DNA of 64,000 nucleotides from Tetrahymena thermophila SB210 (Eukaryota; Ciliophora; Oligohymenophorea; Hymenostomatida; Tetrahymenidae), in NCBI RefSeq assembly GCF_000189635.1, contig NW_002476413.1, positions 1,013,501 to 1,077,500 of the forward strand. Direction: 5' to 3'. Below the pieces are notes generated by a model. That model saw only the letters and a program-made list of their open reading frames with translations. It was not told the origin of the DNA and searched no databases. The translations under genes were made by a program, and so were the position numbers. Of this stretch, positions 39,024 to 52,803 are shown in pieces. Every line of letters starts with the position of its first letter. Position 1 is the stretch's first letter.

Positions 39024-39635
39024 ATGACAACAAATATAAAATCTGGAGTTACAAGTATGAAAAGTGAGTAAGAAGATAAATTTTAAACTTAAAACGAATA
39101 AGAATAATATACATAGGAGTAGAAAGGATAACCTTAATAATCTAGCAAAAAACTTACAAATAAAGAAAGATAAAATGCTGTTTTTAGTCAATAAAAATAA
39201 GTGGATTAACATACATCTGCTACAAAATAATATCATCAGCAAGAAGAATGCATAAAATAAGCATATAAGCTGTTTGAAGAATTAAATTTAGAGAGATAAA
39301 TTCTTTAAGAATAGGTTGAAATAGTTAAAGATGAAATTTAAAAAGAAAATATAGACATATTTAGTGATTTAAGGGAGTAAATGAAAAGAATATAAGAAAA
39401 TTTATCATTAGAAGTTAAGAATGCAAACGAAGATTAAAGTAAATTAGAATTGTAAATATAAGATTTAAGAAGGCAAAAGTAAGATTTAGGCAATTAATTT
39501 GCTCTAGTTTTAGGCAATTTTGAAAGTTTATACGATAAGATAGGCTACACAACCTAAGACATACAAAATGTTTAAAATAGCTTACTTTTGTAAGACTCTA
39601 CAACCCTTGGATACTCTAATAGGTCTATGATATGA
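39024..39635 (+). CDS. Small Gln-rich coiled-coil protein
   Basis: Intronless frame of 204 codons (203 residues), ATG at 39024, TGA at 39633. The first ~75 residues are Gln/Lys-rich and disordered. Residues about 80-165 are a continuous predicted coiled coil (AYKLFEELNLERQILQEQVE, then LELQIQDLRRQKQDLGNQFA). A short tail ends YSNRSMI. No family was recognised; proteins of this kind are usually structural or adaptor components of the cytoskeleton or basal bodies. Start and stop are clear, and coding depends on more than 30 TAA/TAG codons being read as Gln. Confidence 0.75.
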
Positions 39636-41712
39636 TTTAAAGTAATTATTGATGAAACATTTAAACAATAGCTAATTTGTTTGAAATTATTATTTTTTAT
39701 GGTCTTTTGTAAATAAATAAATTTTTTTAATGAGCAAGCAAAAAATTAATCAATCATTCAATCGCATAAATTTACAATTTTTAGTTATAAATTTATAAAG
39801 AAAATGTACTTTGTATTGTTTGTTGTATTAATATAGATATCATCCTTGAATTAAATGTAAGAAAAATATATTTTGCATATTAAATTAAATTTAATTATAT
39901 TTCATATTTAGTTTAATTTTTTTTCAGCCGCATGATTAATAACATCTATCAATAAATGTAAATACTATTTTATTGTAATTACTCGTCAATATATTCATAT
40001 TTATTTTTTACTTAACAAGAATTCAAAAAATTAAATACTTATTTATTAAATGTTTATGTAAATACAATAAAATATTTTTGAGCAAAAGTATGCTTGCTAC
40101 CTATTATCAATAAATGGCTTAAATAGCTAGGGATAATATTAAAATGGATAAAAATTTTAATTTTCAAAATTTTGTATAATTAACCTAAAATGAGATAAAA
40201 TTAAGAATAATAAAAATATTGGCACCTGGCTTTCTTTTTGATGCTTATTTTTTAATTTAAATATTGTCTTGTTTTATTTTGTAAATTAAAATAAATCAAC
40301 TAGTTTATTTTGCTTTTAAAAATGTTCCAACTAACTAATAAATTTTTTAGATTTTTAAAATAATAATTTAAGTTATGAGGATGGATATTGATATTTAAAA
40401 GGATGAATACTTTTATCATAAAATATTATTTATTTATTTGTTTAATTCTAAATTTTTGTTATATTAAATCTACCTTTAACGCAATAACATATTATGATTA
40501 AACCAATAACTTATACATTAAGCATAATTCAGTAAATTAAGTCTAATTTATTTATTATATGTGGTGATATATTAATTGCTTTAAAAAATAATAAATTTTA
40601 TATTTTCTGTGATATCTATGCTTTTTTAAGTTGTTTAAAACAATGATTAGGCAATTTAGAAAATATTAAAATAATAGCCTTAAAATCTGATAAAATATAA
40701 TTTGATCACTGTTTTTGCTTTTTCCTCTGTATCAGCTTTTATTTATTTTTGTAAGGTAAGCATTGACGGCTAGTTTTAAAATATATTATTCACTATACTC
40801 TTTATTAAAACAATTAATTGCTATGAATAGTAGTGTAAATAAATGCTTTTAAAAACTCTACTGCTTAAAAAAATCAAATGATCTTTGTAGCATCTAGTAA
40901 TTTTTCTTGATAATTTTTTCCTCTAGCTTTTTTTCTGCTATGAGATCTAATTACTTTTTTTATTAATCATCTTTGAAATAAGAGATTATTTATTTTTTCT
41001 CACAAATTATCAAAGTATTAATATTAATTGATCTATCTTTTTTACCAAATCAAAAAGATCAAATAAGAGGGGTTTATTTCCACAAAATGAAATTTTATTT
41101 TTTGTGCAAAAATATATTAATGGGGATTGACAGATAGTACTTTTGATTTTAAATTTTTCTGATAGATTATTTATAAACTTATTTTGAAGTTAATTTTAAA
41201 TTTTATATTTTTGTGAAAATACATGTATCTCTTGTTAAGAAAAATATGATTTTATTATTTAATTTTTCAGTAGAGGTAAAATAAAAGTATTTTATTATAC
41301 TACGCGCGAATAAAAGTAAACACTTGATGAGGATTATTATTAGATTTTTAGAAAAGCATTTATAACTAAATAATTAATAACAATATTTTCTGACTAATAG
41401 AAAAAAGCGATTATTTATTTGATCGTTGTATCTTAAATAATTATCAAAAAGAGAATATATAAGAATAAATAGACTTAATAAGAATAAATACTAAGAGATA
41501 AAGCATAAAGCAAAAAATAAATAAAGCATTTAACAAAACAATCTCATCATTCAAACCACCCTCAAAAAAGTAGACAATTATTATTTTTCTGCTGAATCTT
41601 TGCTTAAAAGTTAAGAAATAATTGATTAATTAATTATTTCTAAACTAAAATCTTTAATCATTACTTCCTATTTCATTCTTCTAAAAATTATTCTTATAAA
41701 TAGGCTAAATAA
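39636..41712. other. AT-rich spacer, 2.1 kb
   Basis: No supported gene on either strand. A purine-rich stretch at 41450-41530 precedes the next gene. A short CG-containing patch (TACTACGCGCGAATAAAAG, about 41300) is unusual for the background but unexplained. Confidence 0.45.
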
Positions 41713-42774
41713 ATGTCTTCTTAACAAAAAAATATGTTTACATCCTCAAATGAAAGATTGAGGAGTAATGAACATTTGTCTTAGAGCAGATCTACTACTA
41801 ATAATTAGAGATAAATGTAACTCACAACCCATTAATTGTAATCACCTTTTGAGTTACAGATTATAAATAGAGAAGAGTTTTAATGCAAATAAACTCCTGG
41901 AATCTATTTCATTAATAATGAGAGAATAAGAAACTTAGGATAAAGATATGACCCTCAAAGGAGCTTATTGAACTCTAATAGATCTAGAATATCTCAATAG
42001 AATTCTCCCTATTCTCCGTTTACCTCTCCTGAGGATGCTAAAAATAAAAAAAGAGATAGTTCCTAATATTAAGCTTATTTTGGATACGAAGAGTATGAAT
42101 ATACTAATTAGGATAAGAAAGAATACACAACTATTTATTATTTCAAATTTTTTGATAAAAAAAATCCAAATAATGATTATTTCCATGAGATCGTTACTTA
42201 GGCTTGCTTAAAAAAATTCTATTTTAGTGTGATGCTCAAAAAATTAATAGGCTTTTTGGAACAATAAAATTCGAATAGGTACTGTGATGTATTTTGTAAT
42301 TAAGTTTATTATGACCGCTTGATTTAGGTGATTGATCCAAATTATTAACCTTAAACTCCATAATAAAAAAGATCTTTTGAGAATTTAGAATAAACAAAAT
42401 AAAAGTATTTGAATAGTAAATTAAAATTCACAATAAGAAAAATAAGTTAAGATGAAATAAGTTCAACATATTTAGATTAAAAAGATTTCCCATGCCAATA
42501 ATTCTCATCAATCAGAATCCCTAATCAATATTCATGCCATGAATCAGAAGAATTTCTCAGAACAGAAGAGTTTAATCATTATCTTGACAAAGATTTAAAG
42601 GATCTATTCAATATTAAATCAAAATAAAAAATAAAAAATGAATTTATTGAATTTAATGGACCAAAATATGAGGAAGAAGAAAATGAAATACTTCCTTATT
42701 ACCATTCACCTGTCCATAGAGACAATTCTCGCTCTCGTTCACGTTCCCCTCTCAAATGCGTTAGATATGATTGA
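41713..42774 (+). CDS. Unknown protein with C-terminal SR dipeptides
   Basis: Intronless frame of 354 codons (353 residues), ATG at 41713 after AATAA, TGA at 42772. The N-terminal ~110 residues are Ser/Asn/Gln/Pro-rich, with SPYSPFTSPEDAK-like proline-directed sites. A more ordered central part (YEYTNQDKKEYTTIYYFKFF, then HEIVTQACLKKFYFSVMLKK and YCDVFCNQVYYDRL) may be one small folded domain. The C-terminal third is acidic (EEEENEILPYYHSP) and ends in DNSRSRSRSPLK. The SR tail resembles SRPK-kinase targets in splicing proteins, but no RNA-recognition motif was seen. Not recognised as any family. Confidence 0.75.
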
Positions 42775-44381
42775 AATTATATATACTCACCTTAATAATA
42801 AAAATAATAACAATAGTAATAATATTACTAATCATATCCTAATAATAATTAATAATTACTTCAAAATCAACAAACTTAGTTTATACACAAATCATTAAAT
42901 CAATCAATAAATTAAATAATTATTCTACCACCATAAAAATTACTATATTTAAAATAATTTAAATTATTACTAAAAATAATTTATAGATTATAAAAGTTAT
43001 TTTTAATTAATTACTCAATTTTTCTTTATTCTAATTTAAATCCACTATAATTCGCGCTCGTGTTAAAAAATTAAAATTCGTTTCCAGCTTATTATTTCAT
43101 TATCAAATAATTTATTTATTTATTTCTTTATTTTTGTATGTCCACTTAAATTAAAAAAATATCTCACCTTTTAAACTCCATTTACTATTTTACTTCACTT
43201 TCATATTTAATATTAATAAAAATATCTAATAGTTTCATTATTTATGTTTGAGTTTATGTTTGCTTATGCCATTATTTACCAAAAACCATTAATAATTTAT
43301 ATTTTTAAAGTAATATTTTCAATTTTAGCTCAGCCTAATTTATCGATAAGATAATTTTTGATATATTTTACTCATTTTTGATCAATTAGATATTATAAAA
43401 AAGAAAATCTATAAATTAGAATTGAAAATTAAAGCCAAATAATACTTTCTTATTCTCAACTGACTAAATAAAATATGATAGGTGATTAAAATAATAAAAC
43501 AAATTTACTTGAAAATTCTCATTTTTATTGGGAAATAATTTAATATCAATCTGTTTTCCTTTCTCTGCTATAAGAATAATTATTATTTTTACCATTAGGA
43601 AAGTATAGAAACAAACATAAAATATATCCTATATGCCTTATTAAATATGAACTAGTAAATTTATACTTTCTTAATCCTTTAATTAAATTTAATTAAGAGT
43701 TATTTTATAAAATGAAAAACAAAAACATAAATATTTAAATTTTTAAAATACTATTATGACTTAATATATTTGATTATTTTTATTATTATTTAAAATAATT
43801 TAATTATCAAAAGCTTTTACAAAGACTAAATTAATCAATATTTTAATCATCAAAAACAATTAATAAATTATCAAAAAAAAATAAATTTTAAAAAATCTAT
43901 TTCTTAAATATATTTCAAATAATTCAAAACAATTTAATAACATTTTGGATTATTTTGGTTGCTTGTTTCCTTTCCTTGCTTACATATATCTATTTTTTGT
44001 GAAATTTAAATCTAAGCTTAAAATTTATGTTAAGCTTAAAATTATAATAATTAAAAATCTATTTTTTAAGTTTAAAATAATATTTTGCTAATTTTATCTA
44101 TTTCAGTATTTTAGATTATATTTATTGGTTATATATATTCTGATTTTTAATATAATTCATAAAATTCAAAGTGTAATTATTTAAAAATTTCTTATGATTA
44201 CTTATTAAAGAGTTTATAAAAAAATTTATTGTTACAACAGAAATGCAAAACTTTATTAAAATTTCTGATTTTTTATCAAAGCTATAATCTTTTGTTTACT
44301 TTAAATCCTGGTATGTTTTAAACATATAATTACTTTTTTATAAAAATATTCAATATTAAATCTTTGATTTAAAATAATATT
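42775..44381. other. AT-rich spacer, 1.6 kb
   Basis: Nothing coding seen. It starts with an (AAT)n-rich tract after the stop (42785-42850). It contains the promoter side of acylase gene 1. Confidence 0.45.
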
Positions 44382-47300
44382 ATGAGTTTTATAAAAAAAG
44401 CTAGTTTAACCATTTTGGTTCTTTTGTCTGTTTTAGCAATTTCTATATTTGTTTTAGAATATAGAGATTATAACGGAACTGTTTATCATAATTTTGAAAA
44501 ATATGGTAAAGTTGAGATATCTAGAGACAATTAAGGAATTCCTCACATTAAGGCTAAAACGTTTTTGGGTGCTGTTTTTGGATAAGGATATGCACATGCT
44601 TAAGATAGATTATTTTAAGTGTTTATAAAGACTAAACTTGCAAGAGGAGAAATGAGTTAGTTGAAGGGAGAAGCTGGATTACCATATGATATATTTTTCA
44701 AGTATAAAAATTATCAAAAATCTGTTGGAATTTATCACTTAAAATATTTTTTTTAAATTAAATACTTATTAATAAATGCTTAATTAACTTTTTATAATAA
44801 AAGAACCCTTGGATTAAAAAGGATAGCAGAAGAAATAATAGAAAAACTACCAAAGGAAGAACTTGAAATAGTTCAAGCATATTGTGATGGATTTAACCTT
44901 TATCAAAAGGAGCTTCATGTTAGACCAATAGAATTTATTATCACTGGAGCTAGCTTATAAGAATATACTCCAGTTGATATTATGATAAATGACAGAATGA
45001 TGTATTAAAATTAACAAAAAAATTAAGGATAATGAATTTATTTTAAATTAAAAAGATTTCTCTTGCTTGGATATGAATATGTCTTTGAACCAATCAGGAC
45101 TAGTTTAGCTAACTAATTTAATGAGGAAATTGCTATTAAAATGTTTGCTGGAAATACAGATTCTTAGTTTGTAGATGTTACAATAACTAATGATGAAGAT
45201 TTGAAAAGGTAAAACCTTTATGAAAAATTTGTGAAAGGTAAATCATTTTCACACAGAGCTGAATTTACAGAAGAATAAAAGCAAGCTTTTATCACCTCTT
45301 CTCTACAAGAAGTGCTATTAGAATTATAATCAGGTACATCAGCTTTCTTACAATTTAATTTTATATTTATTATCTTTAATTTTCTTAAAATAAGTTGATT
45401 TTTTCTACAAATTATCTTTAATAAATCCGCTTTACTTAATTTAGAAAAAAATTAGAATTATACTTCTACTACTTTTTCAAAAATCTTTCTCTGAATTTTC
45501 TATAAAGTATAACAAAAAAATTATACATTTTTAATCAAACATATTTGACATTTAATAAATAAGCTTAATCAAAAATTTATGATTCAGGCATTTTCATTAT
45601 TGTTTTAGCCTTCGTCAAAAATTTAATTAGTATAAGAAAAAATCTAAAGAATATTAAAAAAATTATTATCCTTTATTGAATAGTTTTACTGCTCTTTACC
45701 ATAAATAACTCATTTAATAATACTTCCACAACTAATTACGGTAGTATTTACTCAATCAAAAAAAAAAATTTTAAATATAGATTAATAGTAACAGAAAGTC
45801 TAAAATTAATAGCTTTTATCAAATTTTTTTGCAAATATAAGATTTCTCATATTTTTTAATACTAACTTGAAATATATTTTTGCCAGCTTTATAAAAGATT
45901 AATTAGATATGTTAAAATTAAAAATTTGTTAAATTTCTTGAGAATCTTAGAAAATGTTTTAGAAGTGAAAATATTTTATGTTAGTGATTAATAAACATAA
46001 ACTCATTTAAATTTATTCTAAAAAAAGTTCCTAATGGTAGTAATGCATGGGTTGTTCATGGAAATCATACAAAATCAGGAAAACCTATCCTTGCCAGTGA
46101 CCCTCATTTAACAAATAATATCCCTTCCGCTTAATATTAAAATGAAATAATTATTGGTACATTTATTATTTGCAAATACAGTTAAATAATTTTTATATCA
46201 ATTTAGAGGATGAAGGAGTAAACGCAATAGGTGCTACATTAGCTGGTAGTCCTCTTATATTAAATGGAAGAACTGATTATTTAGCTTGGGGAAATACTGT
46301 TCTTTTTGCTGACACTTCTGATCTATACAAAGAAGAAATAAAAGATGATAAATATCTTGTTGATGGAGAATGGAGATAAATTAAAACTGTTTAAGAAAAA
46401 ATATATATTAAAGGAAAGGAAGAACCATATATTTTAGATGTAAATTATACTCATAGAGGACCTATTATTTCATATAAGTTTGATAAATTTGCTCCAAACC
46501 CTTTAATTTAATTAGGCTTTTCAGCTTCTATTTGCTGGAATGGAGAAATCAAATAAGCAACACAAATTAGAGCAACCTAAAGTAATTTAGATTAACAATA
46601 AATTTATTCATATAAAATTTAAATTCATTTTTTAAGAAATCTTAAGAGCAAAAACTCATTAATAAGTGTTAGAAGGATTTGGTGATATTGTAGGTCCAGT
46701 ACTAGCTGTTTCTTATGCTACTGCTGATGGAGATATTGGCTTTTATGGATATGGTAAGATACCTATCCATAAAAACACTATTCAATCTTAGTTTATAAAA
46801 GACGGTACAACAACAGAGTAAGACTGGGTTCGTTTTACTACCCCATCAGAATAACCATAATCTCATAATCCTACAAAGGGTAAATAAATCGTCAAATTAT
46901 TTGAATATTTCAATATTTAGATTTTATCCTAAATATTTAATTTTAAATAATAGTTTATCAATTTTTTATTCAAATTATAATAAATACCATAAATTTCCTT
47001 GAATCACCTCCCTTATTTTATAAAATATTTGAACCTTAAATGAGACATTTTGATTTTTTTCCATAATTTCTAAATTATGGATTTTGGTTTCTCAATTAAT
47101 GAGGATCTAAAGTATTCAATTAATTTTATTAAAAGGAATTTTTTATTAAAATAAGATCTTTTTACAAAGTTTTAAAACAAAAAATAATTAATTATTAAAT
47201 TTAAATGTAAATAGGATATATTGTTACTGCTAATAATAAATTTGCTACTGATAATATGAAAGGATTTTTATCTGTTAATTTGAATTCTACTCCTAGAGCA

Positions 47301-48355
47301 TACCGTATATCTTAAATGATAGAAGAGTATATTAAAAATGGAAAGAAAATAGATGTTGAGGACATGAAGAAAATGTAAGCTGACACTGTTGATTCATATG
47401 GCTGTGATATTTTGCCTCATCTTTTTAAACTATTTAAAGAAAGAGCATCTAATATTCTCAAACCAGAACAATATGAATAGGGATTAAGAATGATTAGCCA
47501 TCTTGAAGGTTGGGATTGCAGGATTGATGCAAATAGCTATTAAGCAACAATTTTTATGGGATGGGAGTACTTTTTTGCCAAAAGTTTACTCCATTAATTT
47601 TAGTCGACTGAGTATGACAGGTTAAAATTAAATATAAAATTTATAAAAAATTAAAGAAAAATTGTTAATATTAGATAATTCTTGACTATGGGACATTTAT
47701 TTGAACACTTTTATCTTAAGGAAATTTAAAAATGGAGCTTAGAAGGAAATGAAAAAGATTTTGATTAATTCTGGTGTAAAACTGAAGAAAATAAAGGCTA
47801 ATAATTTTCTTGTCTTTACAATCTGTTTATTGCCTTTTCTAAAGTAGAAAGCTATATGGAAAAGGAATTTGGAACACCTGAAGTAAATTCATTTAGTAAA
47901 ATTTATTTGCTTTAAATAATTTTAAAAAATAGGTTAAAAAGTGGGAATGGGGTATTATCCATACAAATAATTATCCTCATACAGCCTTTGCAAATATTCC
48001 TATCCTCAATAAAATATATAACAGATCTGTTTAAAGCTTTGGTAATAGAAGAACTGTAGCTGTAGCAATTTAAAATTGGCGCTTTGGTTCTTTTTCTTCA
48101 GCTTATGGAGCTAATTATAGAATGGTTGCAGATATGGATGAAAATGGAAAAGATTTTTGGATTACCGATACAGGTGTTTCTGAGAGCGTTCTTTCTCCTC
48201 ATTATGATGATTAATTTAAAATTCATAAAAATTTTGGTTACCTCAGAATGGAGAGGGGTTTGGAATCATTCAAAAAGAATCAAAAATATTTAAAAGTTTT
48301 GGAATATTATAAAGATTCTAAGAAACTAAACAAATAAAATAATACAGATATTTGA
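44382..48355 (+). CDS. Penicillin-acylase-family (S45) Ntn hydrolase 1
   Basis: Multi-exon gene of roughly 800 residues, ATG at 44382, TGA at 48353. An N-terminal hydrophobic segment (LTILVLLSVLAISIFVL) is a signal peptide or anchor, so the enzyme enters the secretory pathway. Family motifs appear in order: VEISRDNQGIPHIKAK, FGQGYAHAQDRLFQ, the nucleophile site [19 protein letters not shown] with [47 protein letters not shown] and SPHYDDQFKIH. The Ser of GSNAW would become the catalytic N-terminal residue after autocatalytic removal of the linker before it, giving alpha and beta chains. The substrate (acyl amide, e.g. acyl-homoserine lactone or N-acyl amino acid) cannot be read from sequence. 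A 694-nt intron (45334-46027) precedes the nucleophile exon. Paralog at 49599. Confidence 0.88.
45334..46027 (+). other. 694-nt intron of acylase gene 1
   Basis: The same intron position in acylase gene 2 is only 120 nt (50548-50667). The extra ~570 nt is A/T-rich with no clear gene or repeat end structure. Confidence 0.6.
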
Positions 48356-49598
48356 TTAATTTTTCTTTATAGCTTTAAATAACATTAATTTATTTGTAAA
48401 TTGTTAACTAATTCCTTAAAAAATGAATGATAAATATATTTTTATATAAAAACTGTATTTATGTTTATCTAAACTTATTGTCTCATATATCTAAACTGTA
48501 AACATTAAAGAGCATCTAATATTCTCAAACTAGAAGAATTTGAATAGGGTTAATTAATAATTAACCACATGAAAGGGTGAAACTGCAGAATTGATAGAAG
48601 CAACAATTAAATATCTATCTATGATTTAGGTTTGAAAATAAATATACATTTTTCTATTTATTAAACCAAAAAATTCATAGTCTTCATTATTTTAAAATTT
48701 TTTATTTTTATTAAAATAGAAAAATTAAAGAATATTGATTAAAGGATAATCAATCTATTAATAGAAATAATACATATAAAACAATTTATTAATGCTTTTA
48801 ATTAAAGAAAAAGATAAGTTTATGTTAATACCTTAAAATACAACTTTTTATAAGAGTTTTAAATTATTAAAATTTAAAATATTTTGAAATAAGAAATTTA
48901 GTTTGTATTATAATTTTTAAAATTTAATTTAGCTAAGTAATATTTTATTGAAGATTATTATTTATTTATCACTATTTTTTTAGTTAAAAAGCTTATTTTA
49001 CTTGCTTCTACAAGATATTTACAAATTTGTAAACTAAACAAAAAATCATAAATTTTAGATTTTTTGGTATGATAAAAAGTAAAATTTTGGAATAAAAACA
49101 AATTTCAGGCTTCTCTTATTTAGATTACTTGATTCTAATTATTTACCCAATTTTTATTAAGTTATCAATTTACAGACTTTTTGTTATTACTAGCAAATTG
49201 CATTGAAAAAAAATTTGCTTAAATTCATTTTCTTTCCAAATTACAAATAATTATTTTATCAACTTTTTACTCTTTAAATATCATTTTATTTGCATTTAAT
49301 TTCAGAAAAAATATATTTTATTTTACTTAATTTCATTACAAAAGTAGATAAAAATAGCTTACAAATTTTATTTCTAACAATAATCCTATTTGATAGTAAG
49401 AAAATGTTACTAAAACTTTACATAGGATCATTTAGTTAAGATTTGCGCATCTTATCTCTCTAATTTTTTAAAATTTATGATGATTATAAGTTTTATTTAT
49501 AAGATAAGATATTTGAATCATTTATAAAATCAGATCATCAAAAAAAGATATAATATTTATCAAATTAATTAAATTTAAACAATTTGTAAATAATACTT
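48356..49598. other. Spacer between the acylase genes
   Basis: A/T-rich. Apart from the acylase-derived fragment at about 48507-48612, nothing is recognised. Confidence 0.5.
48507..48612 (+). pseudogene. Broken fragment of an acylase gene
   Basis: About 100 bp closely match the acylase 1 exon around 47445-47545. Shared blocks include AGAGCATCTAATATTCTCAA, GAATAGGG and GCAGAATTGAT versus GCAGGATTGAT. In the exon frame a TGA replaces the conserved Trp codon (GGTTGGGAT became GGGTGAAAC), and no flanking exons follow. It is a dead remnant of a third copy or of an aborted duplication. Confidence 0.75.
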
Positions 49599-52500
49599 AT
49601 GAGATTAGTAAAAAAGCTCTGCACAAGCCTATTATTGATATTAGCTATCTTAATAGTAGGAGTTTATATTTGGGAGTGTAGAAACTACAATGGAGTAGTA
49701 TATCACTAGCATTAGAAGTATGGAAAGGTAGAAATATCTAGAGATCAATATGCTATTCCTCACATCAAAGCAAAGAATATATATGGCGCTTCTTTTGGTC
49801 AAGGATATGTCCATGCTTAAGACAGGCTGTTTTAAATTTTCTTAAAAACAAAGTTAGGGAGAGGTGAAGTTAGCTCTTTGAGAGGCGAAGCAGGCTTGCC
49901 ATATGATATTTTCTTCAAGTAAAATTCATATATAAATACTTAAAATATAAATAAGATCATCATTTCAACAATCGATGTAAACTATTTACTTAAAATAATT
50001 TTTGTAAAAAGGACACTTGGACTACAAAGAATAGCAGAGGATATTATTACAAAGTTAGAAAAAGAAGAATTAGACGTCATTCAAGCATATTGTGATGGAT
50101 TCAATTTTTACTATCACTCTCTCTCTGTTAAACCTTTAGAATTTGTTATCAGTGGTATCACATTCTAAGATTTTACACCCGCAGATGTCATAATAAATGA
50201 AAGAATAATGTAATGAAAAGCAATTGATATTATATTTTCATTAAATCTTTTAATATATAAATAATTTAGGTTCCTACTACTTGGTTATGAGTATATTTGG
50301 GAGCCAATCAGAACAAATTTAGCTAATTAATTCACTGAAGATGTAGCAATAAAAATGTTTGCAGGTAACTCTGAATCCCAATTTGTAGAAGTTACAGTTG
50401 TTGATGATGAAGATTTGAAATAAGAAAATCTTTATCAAAAATACATCAATGGAAAATCTTTTTCTAAAAGAGCTAACTTTACAGAATAGTAAAAGCAAGC
50501 TTATCTTTCAACTTCCATCTAAAACGTATTATTTGAATTATTATCAGGTAATTTCTATTAACTACTTTTGATTTCCAATTCATAAAATTTTTATAGCTTT
50601 ATAAATTTTATTTATTTTTCAATTGAATAATAAACTAACTTAATTAATTAATTTAATATTTAACTAGTCCCTAATGGAAGCAATGCATGGGTAATTCACG
50701 GAAATCATACTAAATCTGGAAAGCCTTTACTTGCAAATGATCCTCACCTTTCAAATTCAATTCCATGCACTTGGATTTAAAATGAAATGTTGATAGGTAA
50801 TTAAATAATTTATTTTTAGCTTCCAACTGTTAAAAATAAAATAAAATAAAATAAATAGAGGATGAAGGTATAGTTGCAATTGGTTCATCTATTTCAGGTA
50901 TTCCTCTCATTTAAAATGGTAGAACAGATTATGCTGCTTGGGGAACTACAGTACTATTTGCAGATACTTCAGATCTCTATAAGGAAGAAATTAAGGGTAA
51001 CACTTATCTGGTTGATGGATAATGGAAAGAGATTAAAGTTATCAAAGAAAACATCAAAATTAAAGGTAAAGACGAACCCCATGTCCTTGAAGTAAAGTAT
51101 ACTCACAGAGGTCCTATAGTTTCATACAAATTTGATAAATTTGCCACAAATCCATTAATTGATTTAGGTTTTTCGGCATCACTCTGCTGGAATGGTGAAA
51201 TTAGAAAATCTACACTAGTTAGTTCTGTTTTAAGTAATATAATAATTTATATTAAAACCTTTTTAGTCAATTTTATTATTAGAATTATATAGAGCTAAGA
51301 ATCATTAGTAAGTTTTAGATGGATTTGGACATATAGTAGGTCCAGTTCTTTCAGTTGTCTATGCAACAACTGATGGAAATATAGGTTTTTATGGATATGG
51401 TAGAATTCCTGTACATAAAAATACTATCCATTCTTAATTCATCAAGGATGGTACTACAACTGAGCAAGATTGGGTTCGTTTTACTACCCCTAAAGAATAA
51501 CCTTAAGTACATAATCCTCGCAAAGGTATTTTAAAAATTAAAAATGAGAATATGCTTGGATAAATTTAATTTATTCAATATAATAATGATCATTTAAAAA
51601 ATTACAAAGAATAAAAATTAACCAACCTTATTTTTTCTAATTATTATCAGGATTTGTAGTCACAGCTAATAACAAATTTGCTACAGACAATTTAAAGGGT
51701 TTCTTATCAGTAAACTTAATTTCTACACCAAGAGCTTATCGTATTACTTAAATGATAGAAGAAAAGATCAAAAAAGGATTAAAATTTGACATAGAAGATA
51801 TGAAAAAGATGTAAGCAGACACTGTTGATTCTTATGGATAAGATATTCTTCCTTATCTTTTTAAAATCTTTAACAGCAAAGCACAAACTATTTTAAGTTA
51901 ATAAGAATATGAAAAGGCTCTAAGAATGATTAATCACCTAAAAGATTGGGATTACAGAATAGATGCAAACAGTTACTAAGCTACTATTTTCTTAGGATGG
52001 GAATACATCTTTTCCAAAAGCTTGCTTCATTCTTTTAACACAACATCATTTGACAGGTTTCTATTTTTATAAACTTTACTTTAATTTTAAAAATTACTAA
52101 ATATTAAATAAACTAAGATACACTTTAACAATGGGTCCTCAATTTGAGCATTTTTACTTCAATTAAATCAAAAAATGGAGTAAAGAATAAAACGAAAAAG
52201 ACTTTGATCAGTTCTGGTGTAAAACTGAAGAAAATAAAAATTAAAAATACTCTTGCTTATATAACCTCTTAATTGCTTTTGCTTAAGTTGAAGATTATAT
52301 GACTAATGAGTTTGGAACATCTGAAGTAAAAAGAAATAATATTATTAATAGAGTGATAATTATATTTATTTTTTTTATAGGTAAAGGAATGGGAGTGGGG
52401 TATAATACATAAAAATAACTATCCTCATACTGCATTTGCTAAAATACCAATTTTGAGAGATATTTACAACAGATAAGTTGAAAGCTTTGGAAACAGAAGA

Positions 52501-52803
52501 ACAGTGGCCGTTTCAATCTAGAATTGGAGAGGAGGTACATTCGAGTCTGCTTATGGAGCAAATTATAGGATGGTAGTTGACATGGATAAATAAGGAAAAG
52601 ATTACTGGATTATTGATACAGGTATTTCTGAAAGCCTTTTCTCTCCTCATTATGACGACTAATTTAAAATTCATAAAGATTTTGGATATGTAAACATGGA
52701 AAGAGGTTTTGAACTTTTCAGATAAAATAAAAAATATTATTAAACTCTCGAATACCTTGCTCCAGCTTAAAATTCTAATAAATAAAACAATAGTGAATTG
52801 TGA
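49599..52803 (+). CDS. Penicillin-acylase-family (S45) Ntn hydrolase 2
   Basis: Tandem paralog of the gene at 44382, same exon plan, ATG at 49599, TGA at 52801. The N-terminal membrane/signal segment is [15 protein letters not shown]. Motifs: [30 protein letters not shown], nucleophile site [19 protein letters not shown] with [61 protein letters not shown] and SPHYDDQFKIH. The Ser of GSNAW and the surrounding residues match gene 1, so both copies look catalytically competent. Introns sit at matching places but are mostly shorter (120 nt against 694 nt before the nucleophile exon). The expected product is a secreted or vacuolar amide hydrolase; specificity is unknown. Confidence 0.88.
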
